Below the pieces are notes generated by a model. That model was given only the letters and a program-made list of their open reading frames with translations. It made no database searches and was not told the DNA's origin. Both the position numbers and the translations under genes were made by a program. Positions 32,499 to 40,483 of a DNA stretch of 64,000 bases are shown piece by piece. Numbering within the stretch: the stretch's first letter is position 1; every line of letters starts with the position of its first letter. This DNA is from PSRF01 sp051000815. Its GTDB lineage: Bacteria > Acidobacteriota > Blastocatellia > Pyrinomonadales > Pyrinomonadaceae. The stretch is taken from the NCBI GenBank assembly GCA_051000815.1, contig JBPCNX010000006.1, positions 61,947-125,946 of the forward strand, given 5' to 3'.

Positions 32499-33401
32499 CT
32501 ATTCCGGCGTGAAGTTGTAGTTGATCACACCTGAAACCTTCACTGGTTTGCCGGCCACCTTTGTCGGCGAAAACTTGGCGCCACGCGCAGCAGCAACCGC
32601 AGCTGCCTGAAGAAGTGGATGACCAGAAAGAGGCAGCGCGGTGATCACATTTCCTTTCTCGTCAACCAGGACCTGAACAACCACTGCACCCGAAGCTCTC
32701 GTTTGTCGTGCTATTGCTGGGTAGGCCGGTTTGGGCAGGGTGATAGCTTTGCCATTCAACACCCCGCCTTTAACTACACCGGGTGCGTTGATACTCAAAT
32801 CCGGCTCTGTTTCATCGTTGCTTTTGCTGTTGACAGGATCATCGTCCACGGTGCTGTCGGCTATTTGAATAATCTCACCGTTTGTCAGGCGAACGTGGCC
32901 GTTCTCAATCTTCCAAACGCTGCTCCTTCTCTTTAGCGCAACCTCGTAGCGACCGGACGCTCTTGAACCCTGGACCGACATGGTAAACGCGGCATCGCCG
33001 GTCCCGTCGCCGTTCTGTGTAAAGGCGCCAATCGGAAATCCGGTTTCCTGGATGTCTCCTAGTTTATCTTTCACCTCGGGATTCTCTTTGAGAGCTGCGA
33101 GCGCGACTGTATAGGCTTCGGACGACTTTAGTTTTTTCTCCACATAGCCGTAACCGAAATAAACCGCTGCCGCGATACCCGCAAGCACCAACACCAGGAT
33201 GATGCCGAGAATCAGAATGATCTTTCCACAACTCGATTTCCTGGCGGGCGGAACCGCGGGTCCGCTGTACATTGGCGCCTGTGGCGATCCAAACGGAGAG
33301 GGGTTGGCAGCTGGCGAAGGTTGAAACTGCACAGGAGCGCCGCACTTGGGACAGAACCTGTTGAACGTTTCGATCGAGTTACCGCAATTGTTACAGACCA
33401 T
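32499..33401 (-). CDS. zinc-ribbon / Coa1-like / TonB C-terminal fusion protein
   Basis: 300 residues in four parts. A zinc ribbon (CNNCG ... CPKCG) occupies residues 3-21. A Pro-rich linker leads to one transmembrane helix at about 60-85 (IILILGIILVLVLAGIAA). A middle domain (LKSSEAYTVALAALKENPEV, GFPIGAF, DGTGDAAFTMSVQGS, GRYEVAL) resembles the Coa1/cytochrome-oxidase-assembly-1 fold. A TonB C-terminal domain at about 210-300 has GGVLNGKAI, LPKPAYPAIARQ and GNVITALPLSGHPLL. The TonB part is nearly the same as in 46725-47504. The protein is membrane-anchored with the zinc ribbon inside the cell and the rest outside. A role in envelope energy transduction is inferred. Confidence 0.82.
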   Translation of the reverse strand: MVCNNCGNSIETFNRFCPKCGAPVQFQPSPAANPSPFGSPQAPMYSGPAVPPARKSSCGKIILILGIILVLVLAGIAAAVYFGYGYVEKKLKSSEAYTVALAALKENPEVKDKLGDIQETGFPIGAFTQNGDGTGDAAFTMSVQGSRASGRYEVALKRRSSVWKIENGHVRLTNGEIIQIADSTVDDDPVNSKSNDETEPDLSINAPGVVKGGVLNGKAITLPKPAYPAIARQTRASGAVVVQVLVDEKGNVITALPLSGHPLLQAAAVAAARGAKFSPTKVAGKPVKVSGVINYNFTPE

Positions 33402-33743
33402 TTCTTATCTCCTGAGTTGATGTTGCGCAGTTTGATGAGATTCAGAATCGCGGCCCAGCATAATCTCAAACGAAGCTAGTGTGAAGGATGTGTTTTTGTG
33501 GCTAAGGCCGTTAAAACGGCCTCACGAATACTCACCGCATTTAACCAGCCGTAAACCGGCTGGCCTATCCGCCCTTCGGGCTAGCCGCATCAATGCGGCA
33601 ATCAGGATTCGGCTAACCAGCACTCAGCGGAGCAGTTCAGCATTCCTTAATCACCAATAAACGATCAGCAACCAAATGAAAAGCGGACATCTGCCATTAC
33701 TAATGAACAGATGCCCGCCACTTCGCCGCTCAACCGAGGTACG
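33402..33743. other. intergenic region carrying the stacked-hairpin element
   Basis: About 340 bases with no gene. Copy B of the hairpin element (33506-33599) takes up the centre. Confidence 0.6.
33506..33599. repeat. stacked-palindrome element, copy B
   Basis: GGCCGTTAAAACGGCC (33506-33521), CCAGCCG/CGGCTGG (33545-33563), GCCCTTCGGGC (33571-33581) and GCCGCATCAATGCGGC (33584-33599). The order and spacing follow copy A at 1296-1391, with compensatory differences in stems and loops. Confidence 0.85.
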
Positions 33744-34850
33744 TTACTTCTTTGCTTTCATTTCCGTTAATTCTTTTTCCAACTTGTCGATTTCTCCCTG
33801 CACACCCTCCTTGAAGCCGGGATTGGTAAGAGTGGGGAGAGATTTTTTCAAGGCCATCAAGCGGGCGACCGACAATGCCTGGTCCGCCGGAACTTCGACA
33901 TCTGGTTTCACTCCAGTACCTTCCCAGTTGGTCTTTGTAATGGGACTAATCGCGCGACCCGTCGGCACAAACATACTGAAATGCTCGTTGATACGGACAC
34001 CCATGCCGGGGTGTGCGCCCCCACCCGTGGTCTCACCGATGATGGTTGCCCGCTTAAGATTCTTCAGATTGTAGGTAAACTCCTCAGCTCCCGAGAAAGT
34101 GTATTTGCTGGTGAGAACGTACACGTCCTTGTTCAGGTAACGCTTGCCAGCCACCTCCTTGCGGGTCCAAAACTCTTCAGTGCGATTTCCCTCGCGCCAA
34201 TACAGATCATTCAGATGTATGGGCTCCGGACCGAAAAGGTAAGAGCAAATAAGCGCCACCATTTCCGGATCGCCGCCGCCATTCTGGCGCAGGTCGATGA
34301 TCAGCGCATCAGTGCCGGCAACGAAATTCATTGCCGAGGCCACCGCATCAGCGCCGAGTTCCGGCCCGAAGAATCCGCGAAACGCAATGTATCCAGTGTT
34401 GCCGCGCAGCCGCTCAACTTTGTCGAAGCCATGGTTCATCCAACTCATGTCACGGCGCTCTTGTTCACGTTGTTCAGCGGTCGATTCGGCGCGAGGCTGT
34501 CGCTCGGGAAGGACCTCATGCGAGTAACGCACGCGCAGGTGCTTGTCCTTGCTGATTGCCTGCAGATCTTTTGTCAACGTCTCGGCGAATGAGCGTGAGC
34601 TCGAGATCTTGTCGTACTCGCCTTTGCCGGCACGGTCGCGGATCGACTGCTCCATCGCTTTAGCGATTTCCGGGAAGACATAAGAATCGCTCAGCCGTTT
34701 TAGCACTGTATCTATCACCTGCTTGCGTGTAGTCGCGTCTATCGCGCCGTCTGGCTGCGTCCCTTCCTGTTGCGCAGCGGTTCGACTGGGGTCGCCAATG
34801 CAGACAAGGGCCATAATAGTGAGAATCAGTATTAGTACAGAACGTTTCAT
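33744..34850 (-). CDS. exported S41-family (C-terminal processing-like) peptidase
   Basis: 368 residues from ATG 34850, preceded by AAAGGAGACTTCG and followed by a signal peptide (RSVLILILTIMALVCIG). The S41 catalytic core is clear: GYIAFRGFFG, ALIIDLRQNGGGDPEMV, then YVLTSKYTFSGAEEF with the catalytic Ser in TFSGAE, and TIIGETTGGGAHPG. No PDZ domain is obvious, so it resembles the interphotoreceptor-retinoid-binding/tricorn-like subgroup. It acts outside the cytoplasm on C-terminal or unfolded peptides. The TetR gene is 75 bases upstream on the same strand. Confidence 0.9.
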   Translation of the reverse strand: MKRSVLILILTIMALVCIGDPSRTAAQQEGTQPDGAIDATTRKQVIDTVLKRLSDSYVFPEIAKAMEQSIRDRAGKGEYDKISSSRSFAETLTKDLQAISKDKHLRVRYSHEVLPERQPRAESTAEQREQERRDMSWMNHGFDKVERLRGNTGYIAFRGFFGPELGADAVASAMNFVAGTDALIIDLRQNGGGDPEMVALICSYLFGPEPIHLNDLYWREGNRTEEFWTRKEVAGKRYLNKDVYVLTSKYTFSGAEEFTYNLKNLKRATIIGETTGGGAHPGMGVRINEHFSMFVPTGRAISPITKTNWEGTGVKPDVEVPADQALSVARLMALKKSLPTLTNPGFKEGVQGEIDKLEKELTEMKAKK

Positions 34851-34925
34851 GATCGAAGTCTCCTTTAGGTTTTGAGAACTCATTTCCAAGAATTCGTGCT
34901 GCCCCTTCAGCTTGCAGCCTGCAAA

Positions 34926-35537
34926 TCACGCATTGGGCGAGCGATCAAGCAACCCTTGCATTAGGAGATCGGCGACGACGGTCGCTTTCTCCTTGACCTC
35001 TTCGCGCTCACCCAGCTCGCTGGTGCTAAGACTGTAGGGAAGAAGCGAGTTGGTCGCGTGCAACATCCCGTAGGCAGCTGTGAGTGCATCCTCGCATTTC
35101 AACTCGTGCGACGAGCGGCCTTCATTAATAACCTGCGCAAAGATTTGCGCCTCTTCGTCGAAATAGACGGCGCGGCGAGCCAGCAGTCCGGGGCGTAACG
35201 CTGCAAGTAAGTCGTTGAGGCTTTGGGTGTAGTGTTGAATGCTATCAAAGCGGAAGAGCACGCGGGTCAACAGCATGAGTCTGATCCGGTTTGCCGCGGT
35301 GTCGTCTGAACGGGCGATTGTCCAGAGCCGCTCCTTCACTCGTTCGACGATCCGGTCGACATGAGAGAGAACGATTTCCTCTTTGCTGCTGAAATGGAGG
35401 TAAATCGTGCCCTTGCCAACGCCTACTTCCCTGGCAATGTCTTCGACGGTCATCTTGCGGTATCCATAACGGGCAAGCAGCCGTTCCGTCGCGTCCAAAA
35501 TCGTCTCTCTTAACTCTTCTTTTGTTATTGCTAGCAT
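34926..35537 (-). CDS. TetR/AcrR-family transcriptional regulator
   Basis: Start at MLAITKEEL (35535-35537), giving 203 residues. The N-terminal helix-turn-helix is typical: ILDATERLLARYGYRKMTVE, DIAREVGVGKGTIYLHF, SKEEIVLSHV. The C-terminal half is a variable ligand-binding bundle. A longer frame extends upstream, but its residues are not family-like. The ligand is unknown. It could repress the S41 peptidase gene downstream and itself, given the palindromic sequence at 35547-35579 upstream of its start. Confidence 0.88.
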   Translation of the reverse strand: MLAITKEELRETILDATERLLARYGYRKMTVEDIAREVGVGKGTIYLHFSSKEEIVLSHVDRIVERVKERLWTIARSDDTAANRIRLMLLTRVLFRFDSIQHYTQSLNDLLAALRPGLLARRAVYFDEEAQIFAQVINEGRSSHELKCEDALTAAYGMLHATNSLLPYSLSTSELGEREEVKEKATVVADLLMQGLLDRSPNA

Positions 35538-35546
35538 TTTATCGAC

Positions 35547-35579
35547 TTGACCACTGACCAAAATTGACTTCCGGTCATG
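35547..35579. promoter_or_regulatory. possible TetR-type operator upstream of the regulator
   Basis: TTGACCACTGACCAAAATTG followed by ACTTCCGGTCATG. It holds TGACC and GGTCA as inverted half-sites, plus TGAC-TTCCG-GTCA. The position just upstream of the regulator start suits autoregulation. This is inference. Confidence 0.35.
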
Positions 35580-35694
35580 ATAACGCGCCGAAAAGTGCAA
35601 AAGTTCCGGTTTTTTTGCGTTTGGAATTTTTCGCCGACGCCTTGGGAGCACCAGCGGGCCGCTCTACGGCGAGATCGGATTCTGACCCACCTAT

Positions 35695-36228
35695 TCAGTC
35701 CCAGTGCACGCCGCTTGGTCGTGGCTTGCGAAACTTCTCCTCCGACCAAAAGTTACGCAGCAACTCGATCTGAATATTTGTCGCCGGGGAGTTTGAAACC
35801 TCTTCCTCAACAACTGCGATATCTGCCGGCTGGAGCACTATGCTCACGACATCGAAGCGACTGCGTTCATCGCTGAGACCAAACATGCGCTGGTAGACAC
35901 GCGCGGCGCGCGTAACCTGTCGTTGCTTGCGCAGATCGACATTCGCAATGGGCGGCGCAAACCAATCTGACCTTCGCGTCTTCACTTCCACGAAACAAAG
36001 GACCGGTCCTTCGTACGCCACGAGGTCGATTTCCACATTCACCACGGCGTCGATTCGATTGCGGCCCACCGGAACGGTAAAATTTGCCGCCACGATTTGA
36101 AAACCCAGATGTTGCAAATAAGCGGCGGCGAGTTCTTCGCCTTTTCGGCCGAGGTCCGATGATTGAGTTGTCGTCTCTGAATGTGGTGAGGATTGCGACA
36201 TCGATTTCATGCGCGGCGGCGCGCGCAT
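35695..36228 (-). CDS. UPF0102 (YraN)-family endonuclease-like protein
   Basis: 177 residues. The family core is at about residues 25-95: DLGRKGEELAAAYLQHLGFQ, VAANF, then a diverged EIDLVAYEGPVLCFVEVKTR, which contains the PD-(D/E)xK-like Asp and Glu-x-Lys residues. An insertion (PVGRNRIDAVVNV) precedes it. The C-terminus FWSEEKFRKPRPSG is longer than usual. YraN proteins are implicated in DNA processing or Holliday-junction-like cutting but are poorly defined. The neighbouring SRPBCC frame ends 7 bases upstream, so they are likely co-transcribed. The start is uncertain. Confidence 0.82.
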   Translation of the reverse strand: MRAPPRMKSMSQSSPHSETTTQSSDLGRKGEELAAAYLQHLGFQIVAANFTVPVGRNRIDAVVNVEIDLVAYEGPVLCFVEVKTRRSDWFAPPIANVDLRKQRQVTRAARVYQRMFGLSDERSRFDVVSIVLQPADIAVVEEEVSNSPATNIQIELLRNFWSEEKFRKPRPSGVHWD

Positions 36229-36234
36229 CCATTG

Positions 36235-36797
36235 TCATTCAAGCGCGGCTTGTAGTCGATCCAGCTTCCTGCCCCAGTATGCCTTCATCTTTGCTGCTGC
36301 TTTTGCATCGGCGAGTTTAGAGTGTTGCACGACAACCTGAGTCTTTTCCGCTGCCTTCTCGGTAAAGTAGATCTCCAAAGACGTCTTGCCGTCCTTCCAC
36401 CTCGCTCGCATGGATTTGTTCGGCGTTGCCTTGCGGATCGCGAGACCTTCCTCCTCCAACCAATCGTCGCGGCGCTTCTCATTTGCGAATGCCTGGTACG
36501 CCGAACGCAGGGGAACGTTCAGGGTCCTGCTCACGCTGATCTGATAACCCTCCGGGCGCTGGTGTGCCTTACGCAGACCGCTTTGCTGTTCGTAAGTAAC
36601 GGTAACCATCTGTTGCCACCAGGGTCCAACTTCATGTTCCGAATTGAGGAACCTAACAATTTCCTGGTGCGACATCTTTTTCGCTCCGGCCCGGTCAAGA
36701 ACCGCGAACCACTGTTTCCAGGTTTTCCGGTCTTCGATTTGACGGCATCGTCGCTCACGCGTGGCGCTAGCTGTTTCTTTTTCGTAGTTGTTGGCAT
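36235..36797 (-). pseudogene. DUF4287-SRPBCC domain protein, frameshift in an A-run near 36745
   Basis: Frame A from ATG 36797 reads PTTTKKKQLAPRVSDDAVKS and TGK. Frame B continues with TWKQWFAVLDRAGAKKMSHQ, EIVRFLNSEHEVGPWWQQM and the SRPBCC part (VSRTLNVPLRSAYQAFANEK, WKDGKTSLEIYF) to 36235. One missing A in the AAAA run near 36745 explains the break. Restored, the protein is about 187 residues. SRPBCC domains bind hydrophobic ligands; activity is unknown. The homopolymer site makes an assembly error likely. Confidence 0.72.
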
Positions 36798-36834
36798 GAG
36801 TCGATTGTTAATCTTAATCGTTAATCGTAATTCG

Positions 36835-36945
36835 TGAGTCGTGAAATCGTGGATTGTGAATCGTGAAACGAACCTATTAGTTGTTCAGAGTTCTATTAGC
36901 TAGTAACCACAAGAATCACGATTCACGATTCACAATTCACGATTT
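36835..36945. repeat. degenerate inverted repeat of AATCGTGA-type units
   Basis: Left part carries GTGAAATCGTGGATTGTGAA and TCGTGAAACG; right part carries AATCACGATTCACGATTCAC and AATTCACGATT. The arms are imperfect reverse complements built of ATTCACG/CGTGAAT units. It lies between the DUF5655 and SRPBCC genes. Confidence 0.65.
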
Positions 36946-37580
36946 TATGCATCGCGCTCGTAGGCGAGCTTTAACCACTTCGTCACTTCGCCATCGATAT
37001 CTTTAAGCGAAGTGATTTCAATGCGATGAGTGATCCGGTCCTTTTTTGCGAAGCCTCCCGTGTCGATCAATCGTCCGGTTGGTTTCATGTCACCCAAAGC
37101 AAAGCCAAAATCGATCCGCGTCCGCGTCGTTGGCTTAATCTGAGCGAAGACGTGGTTGCGATAAAGCGGAACGATTGTTTGACACGGACACGCCTTAGCT
37201 TCCTTGCCGACACTCAGACCGAGTTTCAGCAGGGCATCATAGATAGGTCGCAGCTCAGCTTTAGAACGTGAGAACATTTTTTCGACGTAGCCTTCGGCAG
37301 CTTTCAGATAAGCATCTGGATTGTCGTCCTCTGTTCCTTTGCCCGCGGCACGGTCCGCAAGCCACCAGGCCGAATTAGTTCCCAGTCCGTGCTCCGTCTT
37401 TAACCACTCCCGGCAGGCCTTGTCATCGCTGGGACCATTCTTCCTGATGTGGCGCAGCCATTCATCGAGTGAACGTCCGGTCTTTGGTTTCAGCTCCGCA
37501 ATCCATTTCTGCACAAGCGCCAAACTCGGGTGGGGGCTGTAAATCGATTTGCTACGGGTTTGAGTTGCTGTCCTGGCCAT
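36945..37580 (-). CDS. DUF5655/DUF4287 domain-containing protein
   Basis: 211 residues. The N-terminal part has LALVQKWIAELKPKTGRSLD, EWLRHIRKNGPSDDKACREW and LGTNSAWWLADRAAGKG, a DUF4287-like module. The C-terminal part has LRPIYDALLKLGLSVGKEAK, CPCQTIVPLYR and FAQIKPTTRTRIDFGFALGD, the DUF5655 domain. These families have no known reaction. Its neighbour at 36235-36797 shares the DUF4287-type segment, so the pair may come from a common ancestor. It is intact; the start ATG 37580 follows AAAGGACAAATGAG. Confidence 0.8.
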   Translation of the reverse strand: MARTATQTRSKSIYSPHPSLALVQKWIAELKPKTGRSLDEWLRHIRKNGPSDDKACREWLKTEHGLGTNSAWWLADRAAGKGTEDDNPDAYLKAAEGYVEKMFSRSKAELRPIYDALLKLGLSVGKEAKACPCQTIVPLYRNHVFAQIKPTTRTRIDFGFALGDMKPTGRLIDTGGFAKKDRITHRIEITSLKDIDGEVTKWLKLAYERDA

Positions 37581-37903
37581 CTCATTTGTCCTTTCGCAAG
37601 GCGGTTAATAAACAATACGAAAAGCGAGCGCACGTTTACTTCTTCAAAATTGCTATTCTCGCAAAAAGTTTAACTAAGGGACCCTTAGCCCCAGCTACTC
37701 GTCGATCCGCGGCTTCGCCGCCTGATGTGAGGCGGTGGCTCTGCTCCGCCGTGGCTGTCACTTTCGGTTATGGGCTGCGCCCAGCAGGGCATAGCCACTT
37801 CCGTATATCAGATGGCAAAGCCATTACTAAGTTGCACTCGTTCTGACTGCACTACATTGCTGACTTTCCGTGCAAAGCAATCTTCAATAGTTCAGTCCTC
37901 AAC
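37581..37903. other. gene-free region with several hairpins (about 320 bases)
   Basis: Contains the palindrome CTAAGGGACCCTTAG (37671-37685) and further hairpins at about 37710-37800 (GCGGCTTCGCCGC, GGCGGTGGCTCTGCTCCGCC, GGGCTGCGCCC). No gene is recognised. The hairpins may end transcription of the opposed genes or be another repeat class. Confidence 0.5.
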
Positions 37904-39535
37904 CTATACGTTCTTAAAGCTGGCAGTGGGCAGAAACTGCGGACGACGGCGCACTTTTGTGGCCTGCTCGAAAGCATAAGCGAAGCCGATCAGTTTCGGT
38001 TCAGAGTAAGCGGCGCCAAAGAATGAGAGACCGAAAGGCAAGCCGAACACGTAACCGGCTGGCACCGTGATATGCGGATAGCCGGCAACTGCGGAGGCCG
38101 TTGAATAACCGCCCGTAAAGTGATCGCCGTTGAGCCAGTCAGTGGGCCACGCGGGCCCGCCTGTTGGCGCAATCAGCGCATCCAGCTTATGACGGCGCAT
38201 GACGAAATCGATTCCCTGTGTCCGTGAGAGTCGGCGGTTTTTCTGCAACGCACTAAGATAGGCCTTGCTGCTGAGCGGCCCCTTGGCCTCAGCGCGAATG
38301 AACAATTCCTGTCCGAAGTAAGGCATCTCTCGCTCGCGGTTCTTCTCGTTGAATTCAATGATTTGTTTGAGGGAACGAACCGGAGCTTGTGGCCCGAGTC
38401 CAGCGAGATAGGAATTAAGATCGGCCTTGAATTCGTAAAGCAGAACCTCCAACTCTGATTCGTCGAACTGACCGCTGGTTGGAATTTCGGCCGGGTCAAC
38501 GACCACAGCCCCCAGTTGTTTCAGCTCTTGAATTAGCGCGTTCATCGTCTTATCAACGTGATCGTTGAAGCCAAAAAACTTTCGCGCAATCCCGAGGCGC
38601 GCGCCACGCAGACTATTCTTGTCCAGAAAACGGGTGTAGTCGGTATACGACTTGTTGCGGCTTAATTGTGTGGCACTGTCTCTCGAGTCGGTACCGGTCA
38701 GCGCCCCAAGCAGGATCGCGGCGTCGGCGACCGTTCGTGTCATCGGCCCAGCGGTGTCTTGACTATGAGCGATTGGAATGATGCCGCTGCGACTGATCAG
38801 GCCGAGCGTTGGTTTGATTCCCACGAGTGAATTTGCAGACGAGGGGCAAACAACCGAACCATCCGTCTCCGTGCCGATAGCTGCCGCGCAGAGGTTCGCG
38901 GCCGTTGCCGCCCCCGAACCTGAGCTCGAGCCGCAGGGATTCCGATCGAGCACATAAGGGTTTTTTGTTTGTCCGCCTCTTCCGCTCCAGCCGCTTGAAG
39001 AATGAGTAGACCTAAAATTCGCCCACTCACTAAGATTGGTCTTGCCTAGGATAACTGCGCCCGCGTCGCGCAGCTTCTTAACGATGAAGGCATCGCCAGC
39101 AGGCTTCGACCCGAGTAAGGCAAGTGATCCGGCGGTTGTCATCATGCGGTCGGCGGTATCGATGTTGTCCTTAATTAATATCGGAATGCCGTGCAACGGC
39201 CCGCGTGTGCCTTTGCTCTTGCGTTCACGATCGAGAGCATCAGCAATCGACTCTGCGTCAGGGTTGAGCTCTATGATTGAATTAACAAGAGGGCCGGACT
39301 TATCTACCTCATCGGCGCGCTCCAGATATTTCTTTACTAACGACTTCGAGGTGTATTTACCTCGGGCCATGTCTTGTTGGAGTTCGGAGATGGTCAGTTC
39401 CTCGAGTTCGAAGGATTCTGAAGGCTGCCAGGATTTCTCAGCTGCTGGCAAAGACTCCGCTAAGGCGCGGCCAGGTTGACCGATTGCGAACGCAAGACCC
39501 ACCGCGCTGGTTTGTAAGAAGTCCCTACGCTTCAT
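37904..39535 (-). CDS. exported amidase-signature enzyme
   Basis: 543 residues from ATG 39535. A twin-arginine-like signal is visible (MKRRDFLQTSAVGLAFAIG), so it is probably exported folded. The Ser-cisSer-Lys triad of the amidase family is present: Lys122 in PILIKDN, the cis-Ser in NPCGSSSGSGAA (about 203-204) and Ser227 in ETDGSVVCPSS. It hydrolyses amides; the substrate is unknown. The upstream SelW-like gene overlaps its start by 11 bases (39525-39535), so the two are translationally coupled. Confidence 0.92.
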   Translation of the reverse strand: MKRRDFLQTSAVGLAFAIGQPGRALAESLPAAEKSWQPSESFELEELTISELQQDMARGKYTSKSLVKKYLERADEVDKSGPLVNSIIELNPDAESIADALDRERKSKGTRGPLHGIPILIKDNIDTADRMMTTAGSLALLGSKPAGDAFIVKKLRDAGAVILGKTNLSEWANFRSTHSSSGWSGRGGQTKNPYVLDRNPCGSSSGSGAATAANLCAAAIGTETDGSVVCPSSANSLVGIKPTLGLISRSGIIPIAHSQDTAGPMTRTVADAAILLGALTGTDSRDSATQLSRNKSYTDYTRFLDKNSLRGARLGIARKFFGFNDHVDKTMNALIQELKQLGAVVVDPAEIPTSGQFDESELEVLLYEFKADLNSYLAGLGPQAPVRSLKQIIEFNEKNREREMPYFGQELFIRAEAKGPLSSKAYLSALQKNRRLSRTQGIDFVMRRHKLDALIAPTGGPAWPTDWLNGDHFTGGYSTASAVAGYPHITVPAGYVFGLPFGLSFFGAAYSEPKLIGFAYAFEQATKVRRRPQFLPTASFKNV

Positions 39536-39761
39536 CCATCGCCTCCCGTATTTTTTGAATGACATTTGCGGGTGTTGGATACCAGAGTCGTCTGCTTTTG
39601 AAAACTCGAGTTCCATCAAGATCAACGCTCAGCTCGCCCAAGCCTCCACTGATTGTTTCGACGGTTAGGTTGGGCAGTTGTTTGAGATCCGCCGCCACAC
39701 GGGCAGCTATCATTTTCTTCGCTGGTCAAACAGGGCAGTACCGGATACGGATATTTCTCAT
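39525..39761 (-). CDS. SelW/Rdx-family selenoprotein with CxxU motif (in-frame TGA)
   Basis: From ATG 39759-39761 the frame reads MRNIRIRYCPV, TGA (39726-39728), PAKKMIAARVAADLKQL, then LTVETISGGLGELSVDLDG, TRVF and WYPTPANVIQKIREAMDEA to the stop at 39525: 78 residues if TGA is selenocysteine. The beta strand then Y-C-x-x-U is the redox motif of the SelW/SelT/SelH thioredoxin fold; Cys9 and Sec12 would form the selenenylsulfide. GGLGEL and YPTP-VI are family features. A SECIS-like hairpin follows. Without readthrough only the last 62 residues, from an internal Met, would be called. It overlaps the amidase start, suggesting a redox role linked to it. Confidence 0.78.
39691..39707 (-). promoter_or_regulatory. 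putative bacterial SECIS hairpin of the SelW-like gene
   Basis: On the minus strand, starting 18 bases after the TGA: GCUGCC-CGUGU-GGCGGC. It is a 6-bp stem with one U-G pair (or bulged U) below a GCC/GGC upper stem and a loop holding GU. An outer GAU/AUC pair (39711 and 39686) can extend it. The loop begins 24 bases after TGA, in the normal range for SelB-dependent elements. Confidence 0.6.
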
Positions 39762-39800
39762 ATTGATTTTAGTTTTCGACTCAACTGACCGACGTCGTCA

Positions 39801-40193
39801 CTACGTATGGGCCACCCGGCTCCGAATCGCCAAGAAATTGTTTTCAGAGTCTCGGAAGAATGCCATCCACAGATCGTAAGAACCCATGTTGGCAACGAAC
39901 GTTGGTTTTTCTACAAACTCAATACCGCGGTTGGAGAGAGTTTGCGTGGCCTGCTCAATATCGTCGACATTGAAATAGATGATCGACCCGGGATGATCAA
40001 ATTCCGGCTTTTCCGGAAGCATTAACATCAGCATGATGCCGTCGCAATCGAAGAAGGCCGCCCTCTCAGGCAAGCTGAAGAGGTGTTTCATGCCCAGCTT
40101 GTCGGAATAAAAGGTTATGGCTCGCTCGATGTCGTGCGCATTCACGGCAATCTGGCCGATCTGAGAGAGGCCGAAATTAAGATCTTCTGACAT
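39801..40193 (-). CDS. VOC-family protein (glyoxalase-like)
   Basis: 130 residues of a single VOC domain. The motifs are GQIAVNAHDIERAITFYSDK, LGMKHLFSLPERAAFFDCDG, FNVDDIEQATQTLSNRGIEF and a final FFRDSENNFLAIRS. Metal-ligand candidates are His19 and Glu121-type positions, not fully certain. It could be a lactoylglutathione lyase relative or a resistance protein; the substrate is unknown. It is on the same strand as the SelW-like gene, 39 bases upstream, and may begin the VOC-selW-amidase operon. Confidence 0.85.
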   Translation of the reverse strand: MSEDLNFGLSQIGQIAVNAHDIERAITFYSDKLGMKHLFSLPERAAFFDCDGIMLMLMLPEKPEFDHPGSIIYFNVDDIEQATQTLSNRGIEFVEKPTFVANMGSYDLWMAFFRDSENNFLAIRSRVAHT

Positions 40194-40340
40194 GCGATAT
40201 CTCCGACGGCGATCTGTTAAGTGGTAAGGGCTCTTCTAGAATCAATCAGCGTGTAAGTCAATAGGCAAGTTGGCAAAAACCGGCCGATACCCTAACGTTG
40301 TCGTTTCAGAAATGAGCACAGTTGCAGAGTGGATCTTAAT

Positions 40341-40451
40341 TAGCCACAGATGACCACGAATTACACAGATTAGAAAAGTGCGTGACTCAGTGGGCACCCG
40401 CCGTCTCCCCTGACTTTTGTATCTGTGCAAATCCGTGTTGATTTGTGGCTA
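40341..40451. repeat. inverted repeat, TAGCCACAGAT type
   Basis: TAGCCACAGATGACCACGAA near 40341 and the reverse complement of GTTGATTTGTGGCTA near 40437-40451. The arms match for about 10 bases at the ends, then imperfectly. It lies just before der. Confidence 0.6.
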
Positions 40452-40483
40452 GTTAGTGATTGAGCCTAAGTCCGTGGAGGGGC

